From NCBI RefSeq assembly GCF_000428045.1, contig NZ_ATZE01000003.1:155045-219044 (forward strand): a DNA stretch of 64,000 bases. Direction: 5' to 3'. This DNA comes from Sedimenticola selenatireducens DSM 17993 (GTDB lineage Bacteria > Pseudomonadota > Gammaproteobacteria > Chromatiales > Chromatiaceae). The translations under genes were made by a program, and so were the position numbers. This document shows, piece after piece, positions 17,951 through 27,652 of the stretch. Numbering within the stretch: the stretch's first letter is position 1; the number at the start of each line of letters is the position of its first letter. Below the pieces are notes generated by a model. That model worked only from the letters and a program-made list of their open reading frames with translations, ran no database searches and had not been told where the DNA came from.

Positions 17951-18406
17951 CTTGACGAGTTCCAGTACCACCTGGGCGTGCCCTTTGGGCTTGACGTCAT
18001 AGAGAGCGTGGCGGATGACGCCCTGTTTGTCGATGATAAAGGTGGAGCGCAGGATACCCATGCGTTTCTCGCCATGCGCCTCTTTCTCCTTCCAGACGTA
18101 ATAGTCCTGACAGAGAGTGCCGTCGATGTCGGCCAGCAGGCCGATGGTGAGGCCGTTCTTATCGCGGAAATCACCATGACTGAGGCAGTTGTCCATGCTG
18201 ACGCCCAGGATGTCGGTCTCTGCCGCCTGAAATTCATCCATCAGATCTGAGAACTCCAGCGCCTCGATGGTGCAGCCCGGCGTGTTGTCCTTGGGATAGA
18301 AATAGAGCACCAGATTACGTTTGCCCAGATAGTCACCGAGTTCGGATTTATTAAGGTCCGCATTGGGCAAGGCAAAATCCGGCGCTTGATCACCGACTTT
18401 CAGCAT
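17942..18406 (-). CDS. bcp: Thioredoxin-dependent thiol peroxidase (Bcp/PrxQ)
   Basis: This 154-aa cytoplasmic peroxiredoxin reduces hydroperoxides using thioredoxin. The peroxidatic cysteine is C45 in the motif YPKDNTPGCT. The usual resolving cysteine at position 50 of the E. coli enzyme is Leu here (TIEALEF), so resolution must use another cysteine (DNCLSH or TLCQDY) or an external thiol. ATG 18406 has a GAGGAG upstream. Confidence 0.93.
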   Translation of the reverse strand: MLKVGDQAPDFALPNADLNKSELGDYLGKRNLVLYFYPKDNTPGCTIEALEFSDLMDEFQAAETDILGVSMDNCLSHGDFRDKNGLTIGLLADIDGTLCQDYYVWKEKEAHGEKRMGILRSTFIIDKQGVIRHALYDVKPKGHAQVVLELVKSL

Positions 18407-18670
18407 GACTCCTCCTCAGGTGTCCGGTCACTCTTGTTATGAGTGTTGAATCTATTGCCGTTGCAACGGTACGTCAACCTCTGGTTTGTCGCGGAATTCG
18501 CGGTTGGGCTGAATAGGCGCTGACCCGGCATCATCGGGCGCCCCGCGGACGCCGTGGACTGTGTCCCCCATCTGGTGACGAACGCGGCCCGCCTTATAGG
18601 CATTAATAGCCCTCTGTGGCTGCCCGGTTCCGTCAGTGATTTAAATCGGTGAAAGCCAGGTTGTATTTAA

Positions 18671-21600
18671 TCAATCCCCAGCCGGTTCGGGGTCATAACC
18701 CAGATTCGGAGCCAGCCAGCGCTCCACCTCGGCCGGGTCCATCTGTTTGCGCCCGGCGTAGTCTGTGATCTGATCCCGTGCCAGTTTACCGACGGCAAAA
18801 TAGCGCGCCTCGGGGTGGCTGAAGTAGAGACCGCTGACGGCCGCCGTCGGCACCATGGCCATCGATTCGGTCAGCCAGATGCCGGCTTGCTCCTCCACAT
18901 CCAGCAGCTCCCAGAGGATGCGTTTCTCCGTGTGGTCCGGGGAGGCCGGATAGCCGATGGCCGGACGGATGCCCTGGTACTGCTCCTTGAGCAGGGCCCG
19001 GGTATCCAGCTCCTCGTTGGCGGCATAACCCCAGAACTCCCGGCGCACCTGCAGATGGATCTGCTCCGCCAGCGCCTCGGCCAGCCGGTCGGCCAGCGCC
19101 TTGAGCATGATGGCGCTGTAGTCGTCGTGATTCGCCTCGAACTCCGCGACCTTCTGGTCGATGCCGATGCCGGCACTGCAAGCGAAGCCGCCAATGTAGT
19201 CCTTCACCCCGCTGGCCTCCGGGGCGATGAAGTCCGCCAGGCAGTCGTTATAGCGACCTGCCGGCTGCTTGCCCTGCTTGCGCAGAAAATGGAACCGGGT
19301 GGCCACCTCGGTACGCGCCTCGTCCCGGTAGACAATGACGTCATCACCGCTGCTGCTGGCCGGCAGGATGCCGATCATGGCGTTGGCGCGCAGCCACTTC
19401 TGCCCGATGATCTGTTCCAGCATGGCCTGGGCGTCGTCGAACAGCTTGCGTGCCTCTTCGCCCTTGTCCGGGTCCTGCAAAATCTTCGGATAACTGCCGC
19501 GCAGCTCCCAGGCGTGGAAGAAGAAGGTCCAGTCGATCAGCGGGACCAGGCTGGCGAGGTCGATATCCTCCAGCAGACGGATACCCGGTCGGGCCGGCAC
19601 CGGTGGCTGGTAGCTGCTCCAGTCGATGGGCACCCGGTTGGCCTGTGCCTCGGCCAGGGAGACCAGGTTGCGGTTTTCCTGCTGGCTGGCCCGGCGCGCC
19701 CGGGCATCGGCATACTCGGTTTCGATCTGGCTGATGTATTCGTCCCGCCGCTCGGCGGAGAGCAGGCTGCTGGCCACGCCCACGGCGCGCGAGGCGTCCG
19801 GCACATAGACCGAGGGGCCGCTGTATCTGGGGTGGATTTTCACCGCAGTGTGAATCAGCGAGGTGGTGGCGCCACCGATCAGCAGCGGAATACGCATCTC
19901 CAGCCGCTCCATCTCCCGGGCGATGTGCGTCATCTCCTCCAGGGAGGGTGTGATCAGCCCGGACAGACCGATGATGTCGACCTGATGCTCTGCCGCCTTC
20001 TGCAGGATGGTCTCGGCTGGCACCATCACCCCCAGGTCGATCACTTCGTAGCTGTTGCACTGCAGGACCACGCCGACGATATTCTTGCCGATGTCGTGCA
20101 CGTCGCCCTTCACCGTGGCGAGCAGGATCTTGCCATTGGGCCGGCTGTTGCTGTCGCTTTTCTCGGCCTGGATAAAGGGTTCCAGATAGGCCACTGCCCG
20201 CTTCATCACCCGGGCTGATTTGACTACCTGTGGCAGGAACATCTTGCCGGCGCCGAACAGGTCGCCGACCCGGTTCATGCCGTCCATCAGCGGACCCTCG
20301 ATCACCTCCAGCGAGCGCTTCACCCCCTGGCGGGCGGCCTCGGTGTCCTCCTCGATATATTCGGTAATGCCCTTCACCAGGGCGTGTTCCAGGCGCTGGG
20401 CCACCGGCCAGGCGCGCCAGGCCAGGTCCTCTTTCTGTTCCGCCGCGGCGCCGTCGCCGCGATATTTCTCGGCGATCTCCAGCAGCCGCTCGGTGCCGTC
20501 GGCGCGGCGATTGAGAATCACATCCTCGACCCGCTCGCGCAGTTCAGCCGGCAGGTCGTCGTAGATCGCCAGCTGTCCTGCATTGACAATGCCCATGGTC
20601 AGGCCGGCCTGGATGGCGTGGTAGAGAAACACTGCGTGGATCGCCTCGCGCACCGGGTTGTTGCCGCGGAACGAGAAGGAGACATTGGAGATGCCGCCCG
20701 AGACCAGGGCGTGGGGCAGGCTGTCGGTAATCTGCCGGGTCGCCTCGATAAAGTCGACGCCGTAATTGTTGTGGTCCTCGATACCGGTCGCTACTGCGAA
20801 CACATTGGGATCGAAAATGATATCTTCCGGCGGAAAGCCGACCTGTTCGGTCAGTAGCCGGTAGGCGCGGCTGCAGATCGCCACCTTGCGCTCCAGGGTG
20901 TCGGCCTGACCCGCCTCGTCGAAGGCCATGACCACTGCTGCCGCACCGTAGCGGCGGATCAGCGTGGCCTGGCGGAGAAAGTTTCCTTCACCCTCTTTCA
21001 TGGAGATGGAGTTGACCACCCCCTTGCCCTGGATGCACTTGAGCCCCGCTTCCAGCACCTCCCACTTGGAGGAGTCCACCATCACCGGCACCTTGGCGAT
21101 GTCGGGCTCGGTGGCGATCAGATTGAGAAAGCGGATCATCGCCGCTTTCGAGTCGAGCATCGCCTCGTCCATATTGATGTCGATGATCTGGGCGCCGTTT
21201 TCTACCTGCTGGCGACAGATCTCCAGCGCCGTGTCGTACTGCTCCTCCATGATCAGACGCTTGAACTTGATCGAGCCGGTGACGTTGGCGCGCTCGCCCA
21301 CATTCACGAACAGGCTGTCGCGGTTGATGGTCTGGGGCTCCAGGCCGGAGAGCCGGCAGGCGCGCTCGATCTCCGGCAGTTGGCGTGGTTGCTGGTCGGC
21401 AATGGCGCTTGCCATGGCACGGATGTGGTCCGGGGTGGTGCCGCAGCAGCCACCGACGATATTCAGAAAACCGCTGGCCGCCCATTCGCGGATCTGTTTC
21501 GCCATGGTCTCCGGTTCCAGGTCATACTGACCGAACTCGTTGGGCAGACCGGCGTTGGGGTGGGCCGAGACGTGGGTCTCCGCGATGCGCGACAACTCTT

Positions 21601-22378
21601 CCACGTACTGGCGCAGTTGATCCGGCCCCAGGGCGCAGTTGAGGCCGATGGCGATCGGCCGGGCATGGCGCAGCGCGTTGTAGAACGCCTCGGTGGTCTG
21701 CCCCGAGAGGGTGCGGCCGGAGGCGTCCGTGATGGTGCCGGAGATCATCACCGGCAGGCGCAGGCCGTCCTCCTCGTACACCTGCTCCACGGCGAAGATG
21801 GCCGCCTTGGCATTCAGGGTGTCGAAAATGGTCTCGATCAGGATGATGTCGCTGCCACCCTCGATCAATCCGCGGGTCGCCTCGGCGTAGGCAGTCACCA
21901 GGTCGTCAAAGGTGATATTGCGGAAACCGGGGTCATTCACGTCCGGTGACAGGGAACAGGTGCGGTTGGTCGGACCCAGCACGCCGGCGACAAAGCGCGG
22001 GCGTTGCGGTGTGCTGGCCGCATCGGCCGCCTGTCGGGCCAGTCGCGCCGAGGCGACGTTCATCTCGTGGCTCAGCGACTCCATCCGGTAGTCCGCCATG
22101 GAGATGCGATTGGCACCGAAGGTATTGGTTTCAAGGATATCCGCGCCGGCCTCCAGGTAGGCGCGATGGATGTCGCCGATCAGATCCGGCCGGGTGATGG
22201 AGAGCAGATCGTTGTTGCCCTTCAGGTCGCAGGGCCAGTCGGCGAAGCGCTCGCCCCGGTAGTCCGACTCCACCAGGCTGTGCCGCTGGATCATGGTGCC
22301 CATGGCGCCATCCAGCAGCAGGATGCGCTGTTGCAACAGGGTGTGGAGTTCTGCGGAGCGGTCTTCGGGGCGGTTCAT
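18671..22378 (-). CDS. metH: Cobalamin-dependent methionine synthase
   Basis: MetH transfers a methyl group from methyltetrahydrofolate to homocysteine through B12. At 1235 aa it is full length (1227 in E. coli). The order is: a homocysteine domain with zinc cysteines (GLNCALG and GGCCGTTP), a folate domain ([11 protein letters not shown]), the helical cap, the B12 domain with the DVHDIGKNI signature near residue 770, and the C-terminal AdoMet activation domain (ELRGSYPKI, then GIRPAIGYP). It is transcribed alone. I see no B12 riboswitch in the short upstream gap. Its need for B12 is shared with the methylmalonyl-CoA mutase in this window. Confidence 0.98.
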   Translation of the reverse strand: MNRPEDRSAELHTLLQQRILLLDGAMGTMIQRHSLVESDYRGERFADWPCDLKGNNDLLSITRPDLIGDIHRAYLEAGADILETNTFGANRISMADYRMESLSHEMNVASARLARQAADAASTPQRPRFVAGVLGPTNRTCSLSPDVNDPGFRNITFDDLVTAYAEATRGLIEGGSDIILIETIFDTLNAKAAIFAVEQVYEEDGLRLPVMISGTITDASGRTLSGQTTEAFYNALRHARPIAIGLNCALGPDQLRQYVEELSRIAETHVSAHPNAGLPNEFGQYDLEPETMAKQIREWAASGFLNIVGGCCGTTPDHIRAMASAIADQQPRQLPEIERACRLSGLEPQTINRDSLFVNVGERANVTGSIKFKRLIMEEQYDTALEICRQQVENGAQIIDINMDEAMLDSKAAMIRFLNLIATEPDIAKVPVMVDSSKWEVLEAGLKCIQGKGVVNSISMKEGEGNFLRQATLIRRYGAAAVVMAFDEAGQADTLERKVAICSRAYRLLTEQVGFPPEDIIFDPNVFAVATGIEDHNNYGVDFIEATRQITDSLPHALVSGGISNVSFSFRGNNPVREAIHAVFLYHAIQAGLTMGIVNAGQLAIYDDLPAELRERVEDVILNRRADGTERLLEIAEKYRGDGAAAEQKEDLAWRAWPVAQRLEHALVKGITEYIEEDTEAARQGVKRSLEVIEGPLMDGMNRVGDLFGAGKMFLPQVVKSARVMKRAVAYLEPFIQAEKSDSNSRPNGKILLATVKGDVHDIGKNIVGVVLQCNSYEVIDLGVMVPAETILQKAAEHQVDIIGLSGLITPSLEEMTHIAREMERLEMRIPLLIGGATTSLIHTAVKIHPRYSGPSVYVPDASRAVGVASSLLSAERRDEYISQIETEYADARARRASQQENRNLVSLAEAQANRVPIDWSSYQPPVPARPGIRLLEDIDLASLVPLIDWTFFFHAWELRGSYPKILQDPDKGEEARKLFDDAQAMLEQIIGQKWLRANAMIGILPASSSGDDVIVYRDEARTEVATRFHFLRKQGKQPAGRYNDCLADFIAPEASGVKDYIGGFACSAGIGIDQKVAEFEANHDDYSAIMLKALADRLAEALAEQIHLQVRREFWGYAANEELDTRALLKEQYQGIRPAIGYPASPDHTEKRILWELLDVEEQAGIWLTESMAMVPTAAVSGLYFSHPEARYFAVGKLARDQITDYAGRKQMDPAEVERWLAPNLGYDPEPAGD

Positions 22379-22599
22379 GGGTCACTCGATATCCAGGGAA
22401 ACAGAACGGCCTATTATAGGGTGCGGCGGGGGTGAAGGGGAAACGGGCGGGGAGCAAGTTGGTTAGTTATTGTTGTCGCTGGAAAAAGTGGTGTGCGCAA
22501 AGGTGTTTTATTGATCTGGTCCAAGAAAATAATCCATTTTTGTCCGCGAAAGAGATACACTTTTCCCATGCTCCGGTTGGCGAAAACAATATAATAACC

Positions 22600-24222
22600 A
22601 TGATGTTAGAACGGTACTTATTGCTGCTGATACTGCTGGTCCTCACCGGCAGCCCGCTGGCGGCGGAATCGGTCCGGGTCGGTATCCATGCCAAACCGCC
22701 CCTCTCGCTGGTCGATGGCCAGGGTGCCGTCCAGGGCTTTGTGGTCGATCTGCTCGACCTGATCGCGGCTGAAGAGGGCTGGGTACTGGAGTACGTTCCC
22801 TGCAGGTGGGATGAGTGCAATCAACTGCTGGCGCTGGGTGAAGTAGATATGCTGACGCCCATCTCCTCCAATGAGGCCAAGCAGCGCCGGCTGGACTATA
22901 ACCGCGAGAGCCTCTATGTGAACTGGGGACAGATCGTGATGGCGGGCAAGGATGTGATCAAATCCCCCCTGGATCTGGCGGACAAGACCGTGGTGGCGCT
23001 CTCCAGTGATCCGCACTTCGCCGATCTCAAGGAGCTGGCGGCCCGTTTTGATATCAATGTGCGGTTTCTCGAGGTTGGCGACTATGAATCGGTCCTGGCC
23101 TGGGTGGATCACGGTCCGGTGGATGCGGGACTGGTGCCGCGCTCTTTTGATCTGGCCGGGTTCAGGCAGTTTCCGCTGATCAAATCCTCGGTGATCTTCA
23201 ATCCGGCCGAGATCCGAATCGCGCTCTCTCCGTTGAATGGCCAGATCCCCAATGCCAAGCGTATCCAGCGGCTGGATTATCATATGACCCGCTTAAAGGG
23301 GGATCGGGAGTCAGCGTTTTACCGGCTTCAGGAGCGCTGGTTCGGTGACAAGGATCCCCAGGAAATTCCCGAGTGGCTGCGCTGGGTGCTGCTGGTCCTG
23401 TTGCTGCTGTTGCTGCTGCTGGTCGGTGGTGTGATGGTGTTGCGCCGCCAGGTCAGGCTCCAGACCGGAGAGATCCGTGAAATGAATGAGCGGTTTGCCG
23501 CTTTCATGCGGCATTTGCCGGGCATTGCCTACATGAAGTCGGCGTCCGGCCGTTACCTGTTTGTCAACCCGGTCTGGGAGCGGACCAATCACCTGCGCGA
23601 GGCGGCGGTGCTCGGACTCAGTGCCGCTGAAATCTGGCCGGAACGGGATCTGGCGGCGCGGGAGCGGGAGGAGCGCAAGGTCCTTGAGGCGGGCCAGGTA
23701 GTGGAGAGTATCGAGGTGCATCCCTGGAGTGACCGGCCGAGCCAGTGGCAGATGATCCGGTTTCCCATAGCCGGTCTCAGCGGAGAGACCGAGATGGTAG
23801 GCGGCATCGGACTGGATGTGACTGCCCAGAAAGAGACGGCCCGGGAGCTGAGTCATCTGCATCAGCAGTTGCAGTTGCTCCTGGAATCCGCTGGCGACGG
23901 CATCTGCGGACTCAATGGCGCGGGGCGCTGCACCTTCGCCAATCCGGCCGCACTGGAGATACTGGGTTATACCCGTAATGAGCTGACGGGTTGTAAATTC
24001 CATGACCTTGTTCAGCACACGCGGGCTGACGAGACACCCTATCCCGAGGAGGAGTCACCCCTCTACAATGCTTACCGTCAAGGCAGGCGGGCACATGTCG
24101 AGAACGGGGTTTTCTGGCATGGGGAGGGTGCCCCCCTGGCGGTGGAGTATTCGGCCTACCCCATGGCCAATGGCGATATGCCCGGTGCGGTGGTGATCTT
24201 TCGCCCGGCACGCGCCGGCTGA
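22600..24222 (+). CDS. Periplasmic-binding-domain sensor with two PAS domains and no output domain
   Basis: From ATG 22600 the protein is 540 aa. It has a signal peptide (LTGSPLAAES), an amino-acid-binding-protein-like (SBP_bac_3) domain at about 25-255, and a leucine-rich membrane helix near residues 268-290. Two PAS domains follow (about 305-420 and 430-535). It ends at AVVIFRPARAG, where related sensors continue into a kinase or GGDEF domain. There is no room for one: the converging methyltransferase gene ends 3 bp later. The frame is open further upstream but without a signal peptide. How it signals is unknown. The ribosome site is weak. Confidence 0.8.
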   Translation: MMLERYLLLLILLVLTGSPLAAESVRVGIHAKPPLSLVDGQGAVQGFVVDLLDLIAAEEGWVLEYVPCRWDECNQLLALGEVDMLTPISSNEAKQRRLDYNRESLYVNWGQIVMAGKDVIKSPLDLADKTVVALSSDPHFADLKELAARFDINVRFLEVGDYESVLAWVDHGPVDAGLVPRSFDLAGFRQFPLIKSSVIFNPAEIRIALSPLNGQIPNAKRIQRLDYHMTRLKGDRESAFYRLQERWFGDKDPQEIPEWLRWVLLVLLLLLLLLVGGVMVLRRQVRLQTGEIREMNERFAAFMRHLPGIAYMKSASGRYLFVNPVWERTNHLREAAVLGLSAAEIWPERDLAAREREERKVLEAGQVVESIEVHPWSDRPSQWQMIRFPIAGLSGETEMVGGIGLDVTAQKETARELSHLHQQLQLLLESAGDGICGLNGAGRCTFANPAALEILGYTRNELTGCKFHDLVQHTRADETPYPEEESPLYNAYRQGRRAHVENGVFWHGEGAPLAVEYSAYPMANGDMPGAVVIFRPARAG

Positions 24223-24225
24223 TCC

Positions 24226-24828
24226 TTACCTGGCTGTTCCTTTCCGGCGCAGGCTGTTTCCGGATTCAGGTGGCGCGACGGCGGCCGTCAGATCACCCTG
24301 CTGGCGGACGAATTCATACATCACGATAGAGGCCGCAATGCTCACATTGAGGCTTTCCACCTGGCCAAACTGCGGTATCGCCAGGCGCCGTATATCCGGA
24401 TAGTCATGCGGGTCGAAGCTGATGCCGCGCTCTTCATGCCCGAGTACAAAGGCACATTTCTCCGGTAGCCTGGCCTGGAATAGCGACTCCGCACCGCCCG
24501 CCTCCAGAATGAACAACGTATAACCGCGTGCTTTCAATTCCGCGTAACTCTGCTCGAAAGTGTCATAGAAAAGTGCCGGCACTTTCTTGAACGAACCCTT
24601 GCCCGGTGCCGGGTCGAACATGCCGATATCGATCAGATGGACCTCGCGGGCGCCAAAGGCCTCGGCGCTACGGAAGATCTTGGGCACATTGAAGCCCGCC
24701 TTCAGATGATCCAGCACCAGTACGAACCGGTGTAGTCCCGGGCGCGCCAGCAGGTTTCGCTGGCGCTGTTTCTTGTAGCGCAGGATGGCCTGATTGCGCG
24801 AGGATTTTTTTGACTTTCTTAACGGCAT
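24226..24828 (-). CDS. SpoU (TrmH)-family RNA 2'-O-methyltransferase
   Basis: This 200-aa SPOUT enzyme uses AdoMet to methylate a ribose in tRNA or rRNA. The three family motifs are present: motif 1 FNVPKIFRSAEAFG near residue 45, motif 2 FVLGHEERG near 130, and motif 3 GQVESLNVSIAASI near 155. A basic N-terminal extension (LRKSKKSSRNQ) probably contacts RNA. The exact target nucleotide cannot be told from the sequence. Confidence 0.88.
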   Translation of the reverse strand: MPLRKSKKSSRNQAILRYKKQRQRNLLARPGLHRFVLVLDHLKAGFNVPKIFRSAEAFGAREVHLIDIGMFDPAPGKGSFKKVPALFYDTFEQSYAELKARGYTLFILEAGGAESLFQARLPEKCAFVLGHEERGISFDPHDYPDIRRLAIPQFGQVESLNVSIAASIVMYEFVRQQGDLTAAVAPPESGNSLRRKGTAR

Positions 24829-25006
24829 AACGGCTTTGGGTGGGCAACGGGGCTGAAATCATGCCATGATAAAATGGCTTTGTCCCCCTTGTCGGGGACC
24901 CCCGGTTGTTAGCCGTGTACTTGTGCGTGGTTGCAATCTTTCAAGGCGGACCGGGAGGCAACGCCCGCCTGCCATTTCAAACGACGCAAATACAAGGAGA
25001 CTATTC

Positions 25007-25438
25007 ATGTCTACACCTCAACCAGGCCAGACGGTCAAAGTCCACTACACCGGTACCCTCGAAGACGGCACCCAGTTTGATTCATCCGCCGGTCGTGATC
25101 CGCTGGAGTTTACGCTGGGGGAGGGGCAGGTCATACCCGGTTTTGAGCAGGCGCTTGCCGAGATGGCGGTCGGCGAGACCAAAACGGTGCAGATCCCGGC
25201 CGATCAGGCCTATGGCGAGCACCAGCCGGAACTGGTGCAGGAAGTGGATCGGGCGCAGATTCCGGATGAAATCGAGCTGGCGGTCGGTGTGCAGTTGCAG
25301 GCCCAGGGACCCGACGGCCAGGTATTTCGGCTGGTGGTGACCGAACTGGCGGAGGCCAGCGTCACCCTGGACGGCAACCATCCGCTGGCCGGCAAGGCCC
25401 TCACGTTCGAGCTGGAACTGGTGGAGATCGCCGCCTGA
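25007..25438 (+). CDS. FKBP-type peptidyl-prolyl isomerase (SlyD-like)
   Basis: This 143-aa protein begins at ATG 25007 with AAGGAGA upstream; the longer frame upstream is not family sequence. It has the FKBP fold with an inserted IF domain: VHYTGTLEDGTQFDSS, then PLEFTLGEGQVIPGFEQAL, and the final domain strand LTFELELVEI. The histidine-rich metal tail of E. coli SlyD is absent, as in FkpB-like forms. It folds proteins by isomerising proline bonds. The next gene starts 3 nt downstream. Confidence 0.93.
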   Translation: MSTPQPGQTVKVHYTGTLEDGTQFDSSAGRDPLEFTLGEGQVIPGFEQALAEMAVGETKTVQIPADQAYGEHQPELVQEVDRAQIPDEIELAVGVQLQAQGPDGQVFRLVVTELAEASVTLDGNHPLAGKALTFELELVEIAA

Positions 25439-25441
25439 GTC

Positions 25442-26614
25442 ATGATCTTTCCTGACTACCACGGCGGCAGCATTGCCAATCTGATGTCCTCCATCGCCCT
25501 GGCGATGGGGGGCTGGGAGACCGGCTATCTGCCGCTCGGTCAGCTCGACGCTGATCGGCTTGGCCGGGTGCGCAATCTGGTGCTGCTGGTGGTGGATGGC
25601 CTGGGCTACCGCCATCTCAAGGAGCGCGCACCGGAGAGCGTACTGTTCAGCCACTGTATCGACTCGCTGACCTCGGTCTGCCCGTCAACCACGGCTACGG
25701 CAATCCCCACTTTTCTCAGTGGACTGCCACCACAGCAACATGGACTGACCGGCTGGTTCACCTATTTTGCCGAGGTCGGCTCCATTGTGACGGTGCTCCC
25801 CTACACCACGCGGCTGGGGCGTATGCCGATCGATGATCGGCTGTTGAACCCCCGTCAGTTGAGCGGTGTGGCGCCGATCTATGACCGTCTGGCGGTACAG
25901 AGTCATCTGGTGGTACCGGACTGGATCACCGGAACCACCTTTAACCGGGCATTCACCGGACAGGGCCGGCTCCGCCCATACCGGGGCGGTCTGCAGGGCA
26001 TGTTCAAGGGCATCGGCGGTGCGGTGGATGCAGGCAAGGGGCGCAATTTTATCTACGCCTACTGGCCGGAATTCGATAGTCTCTCCCATGAATATGGGGT
26101 GGCGAGCACGGAGGTGGCCGCACACCTGGCCGCCCTGGACCAGGCCTTTGCCGAACTGGTCGCGCGACTGCGCGGGACCGATACCCAACTACTGGTAACG
26201 GCGGACCATGGTTTTGTCGACACCACACCGGACAGGACGCTACGGCTGTCGGCCCATCCGGAGCTGGCGGAGACGTTGATGATGCCGTTGTGCGGTGAAC
26301 CACGGCTGTCGTTCTGTTACGTGCACCCGGACCGCGCCGGACAGTTTGAACGCTATGTCACCGACCGGTTGGGCGAGGCAGTGACCCTGTGCCGCAGCGA
26401 GCAGCTGTTGCGCGAGGGGCGGTTCGGCCTGGGTGTGGCGCATCCGCGTCTGCGTGACCGGATCGGCCACTATGCCCTGATAATGAAAGAGAACTATATA
26501 ATGACCAGCGAACTGCCGGGTGAAAAGCCGCTGAGCCATATCGGTGTACATGGTGGCCTGTCGCCCCATGAAATGTATGTTCCCCTGATCAGCCTGGATT
26601 GTAGGGCCTGTTAA
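25442..26614 (+). CDS. Alkaline-phosphatase-superfamily phosphodiesterase/nucleotide pyrophosphatase
   Basis: This 390-aa protein has the metal-binding VVDGLGYRHL near residue 43, the nucleophile region CPSTTATAIPTFLSG near 80, and TADHGF near 258, all typical of the type I phosphodiesterase family. The substrate is unknown and no signal peptide is seen. The last residues (CRAC) and the stop codon are encoded by the terminal inverted repeat of a MITE that begins at 26602. The native C-terminus has therefore probably been altered by a few residues. It follows the FKBP gene after 3 nt. Confidence 0.85.
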   Translation: MIFPDYHGGSIANLMSSIALAMGGWETGYLPLGQLDADRLGRVRNLVLLVVDGLGYRHLKERAPESVLFSHCIDSLTSVCPSTTATAIPTFLSGLPPQQHGLTGWFTYFAEVGSIVTVLPYTTRLGRMPIDDRLLNPRQLSGVAPIYDRLAVQSHLVVPDWITGTTFNRAFTGQGRLRPYRGGLQGMFKGIGGAVDAGKGRNFIYAYWPEFDSLSHEYGVASTEVAAHLAALDQAFAELVARLRGTDTQLLVTADHGFVDTTPDRTLRLSAHPELAETLMMPLCGEPRLSFCYVHPDRAGQFERYVTDRLGEAVTLCRSEQLLREGRFGLGVAHPRLRDRIGHYALIMKENYIMTSELPGEKPLSHIGVHGGLSPHEMYVPLISLDCRAC

Positions 26615-26938
26615 CACTATGGGGATACGCATCGACGGAGGCCATTTTTTTGCAGGACAAGGCGCACTGAGCGTCGTGTACTTGCCGTACATAAGCGAAA
26701 GTGCAACGCGGTCATGCGGAAAAATGGCCCCGTCCCTCCGGGTTGGTCCTCCAGTGAGACCATACGGCGTTGCACATCGCTTATTTGGAACTACCAAAAA
26801 AACGCTTGGAGCGTTTTTTCGCATCAGCCCCGTAGGGGTGAGGCATAGGGATATGCCGAACAAACTGCGCTCTGCGCGCCTTGTCTGGCCTCACTGGAGG
26901 GCCAACGCTGGGCATCCGCATAGTGTCAACAGGCCCTA
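26602..26938. mobile_element. 337-bp MITE with about 25-bp terminal inverted repeats
   Basis: The left end TAGGGCCTGTTAACACTATG matches the reverse complement of the right end TAGGGCCTGTTGACACTATG with one mismatch; pairing continues for about 5 nt more with one further mismatch. There is no ORF inside. A perfect terminator-like stem, AAAAAACGCT/AGCGTTTTTT, lies at 26797-26819. I see no clear target duplication. The element supplies the stop of the upstream gene and ends 4 nt before the start of the flavin reductase gene. Confidence 0.8.
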
Positions 26939-26942
26939 ATAC

Positions 26943-27557
26943 ATGATTATTGATCTTGACGACCTGAGTACCTCCGAAACCTATTTCGCCATGACCCAGG
27001 CGATTATCCCCCGGCCCATCGCCTGGGTATTGTCCGAGAACGGGGCGGGTGACTACAATCTGGCGCCATTCTCCTATTTCAATGCCGTCTGCAGTGATCC
27101 ACCGCTGATCATGATCTCGCTGGGCAAGAAGCCGGACGGCACGCCCAAGGATACCCGGGTCAACATCGAGGCGCGGGGCTCCTTCGTGGTGCATATTGCC
27201 GGGGTCGAGCAGATCCAGCCGCTGAATGCGAGCTCGGCGACCCTGCCCGCCGGCGAATCCGAAATCACCCATCTGGGTCTGGAGCTCGCCGAGTTTCCCG
27301 GTTTCCGGCTGCCCCGGCTGGCTGAATGCCGGTTGGCCATGGCCTGCGAGTTGTATGAGGTGATGGAGCTGGGACCGGTGCCCCAGGCGCTGGTATTCGG
27401 GCGCCTGACTCACCTGTACATTGAAGATGGCGTCGCAGAGCAGGACTCCAAGGGCCGGCTTAAGATCCATGCCGACCGCCTGAACCCCCTCGGCCGCCTC
27501 GGGGCGCGGGAATATTTTGCCGGCGGCGAAATCATCACCCTGCCCCGGCCAGCGTGA
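26943..27557 (+). CDS. Flavin reductase-like domain protein
   Basis: This 204-aa protein of the flavin reductase/DIM6-NTAB family binds FMN. The family opening PRPIAWVLSENGAGDYNLAPFS and the motif IMISLGKKPDGTPKDT are intact. Members supply reduced flavin to monooxygenases or have unknown roles, and no monooxygenase is adjacent here. The region where a ribosome site should be is the right end of the MITE, and no good Shine-Dalgarno sequence is visible, so translation may be weak. Confidence 0.85.
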   Translation: MIIDLDDLSTSETYFAMTQAIIPRPIAWVLSENGAGDYNLAPFSYFNAVCSDPPLIMISLGKKPDGTPKDTRVNIEARGSFVVHIAGVEQIQPLNASSATLPAGESEITHLGLELAEFPGFRLPRLAECRLAMACELYEVMELGPVPQALVFGRLTHLYIEDGVAEQDSKGRLKIHADRLNPLGRLGAREYFAGGEIITLPRPA

Positions 27558-27652
27558 GTGGTTGCAGAAACGGCCGTGGCTGACGCTACAGTATCTACAG
27601 GCCGGATGTCGGTAGCACTGCCATTCGGTGGACCCAGACAGGTAATGGCAAG

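Noticed and set aside
18407..18670. Possible tRNA or riboswitch between bcp and metH
   Set aside because: No T-arm or anticodon-like pattern is visible. The region lies downstream of metH and upstream of bcp, so it is not a metH leader.
23388..23450. Leucine-codon run (CTGCTG repeats) as a simple-sequence repeat
   Set aside because: It encodes the membrane helix of the sensor protein and is explained by leucine codon choice.
24222..24226. A frameshift hiding an output domain of the PAS sensor
   Set aside because: The converging methyltransferase gene ends 3 bp after the sensor stop and is intact, so there is no room for hidden coding sequence.
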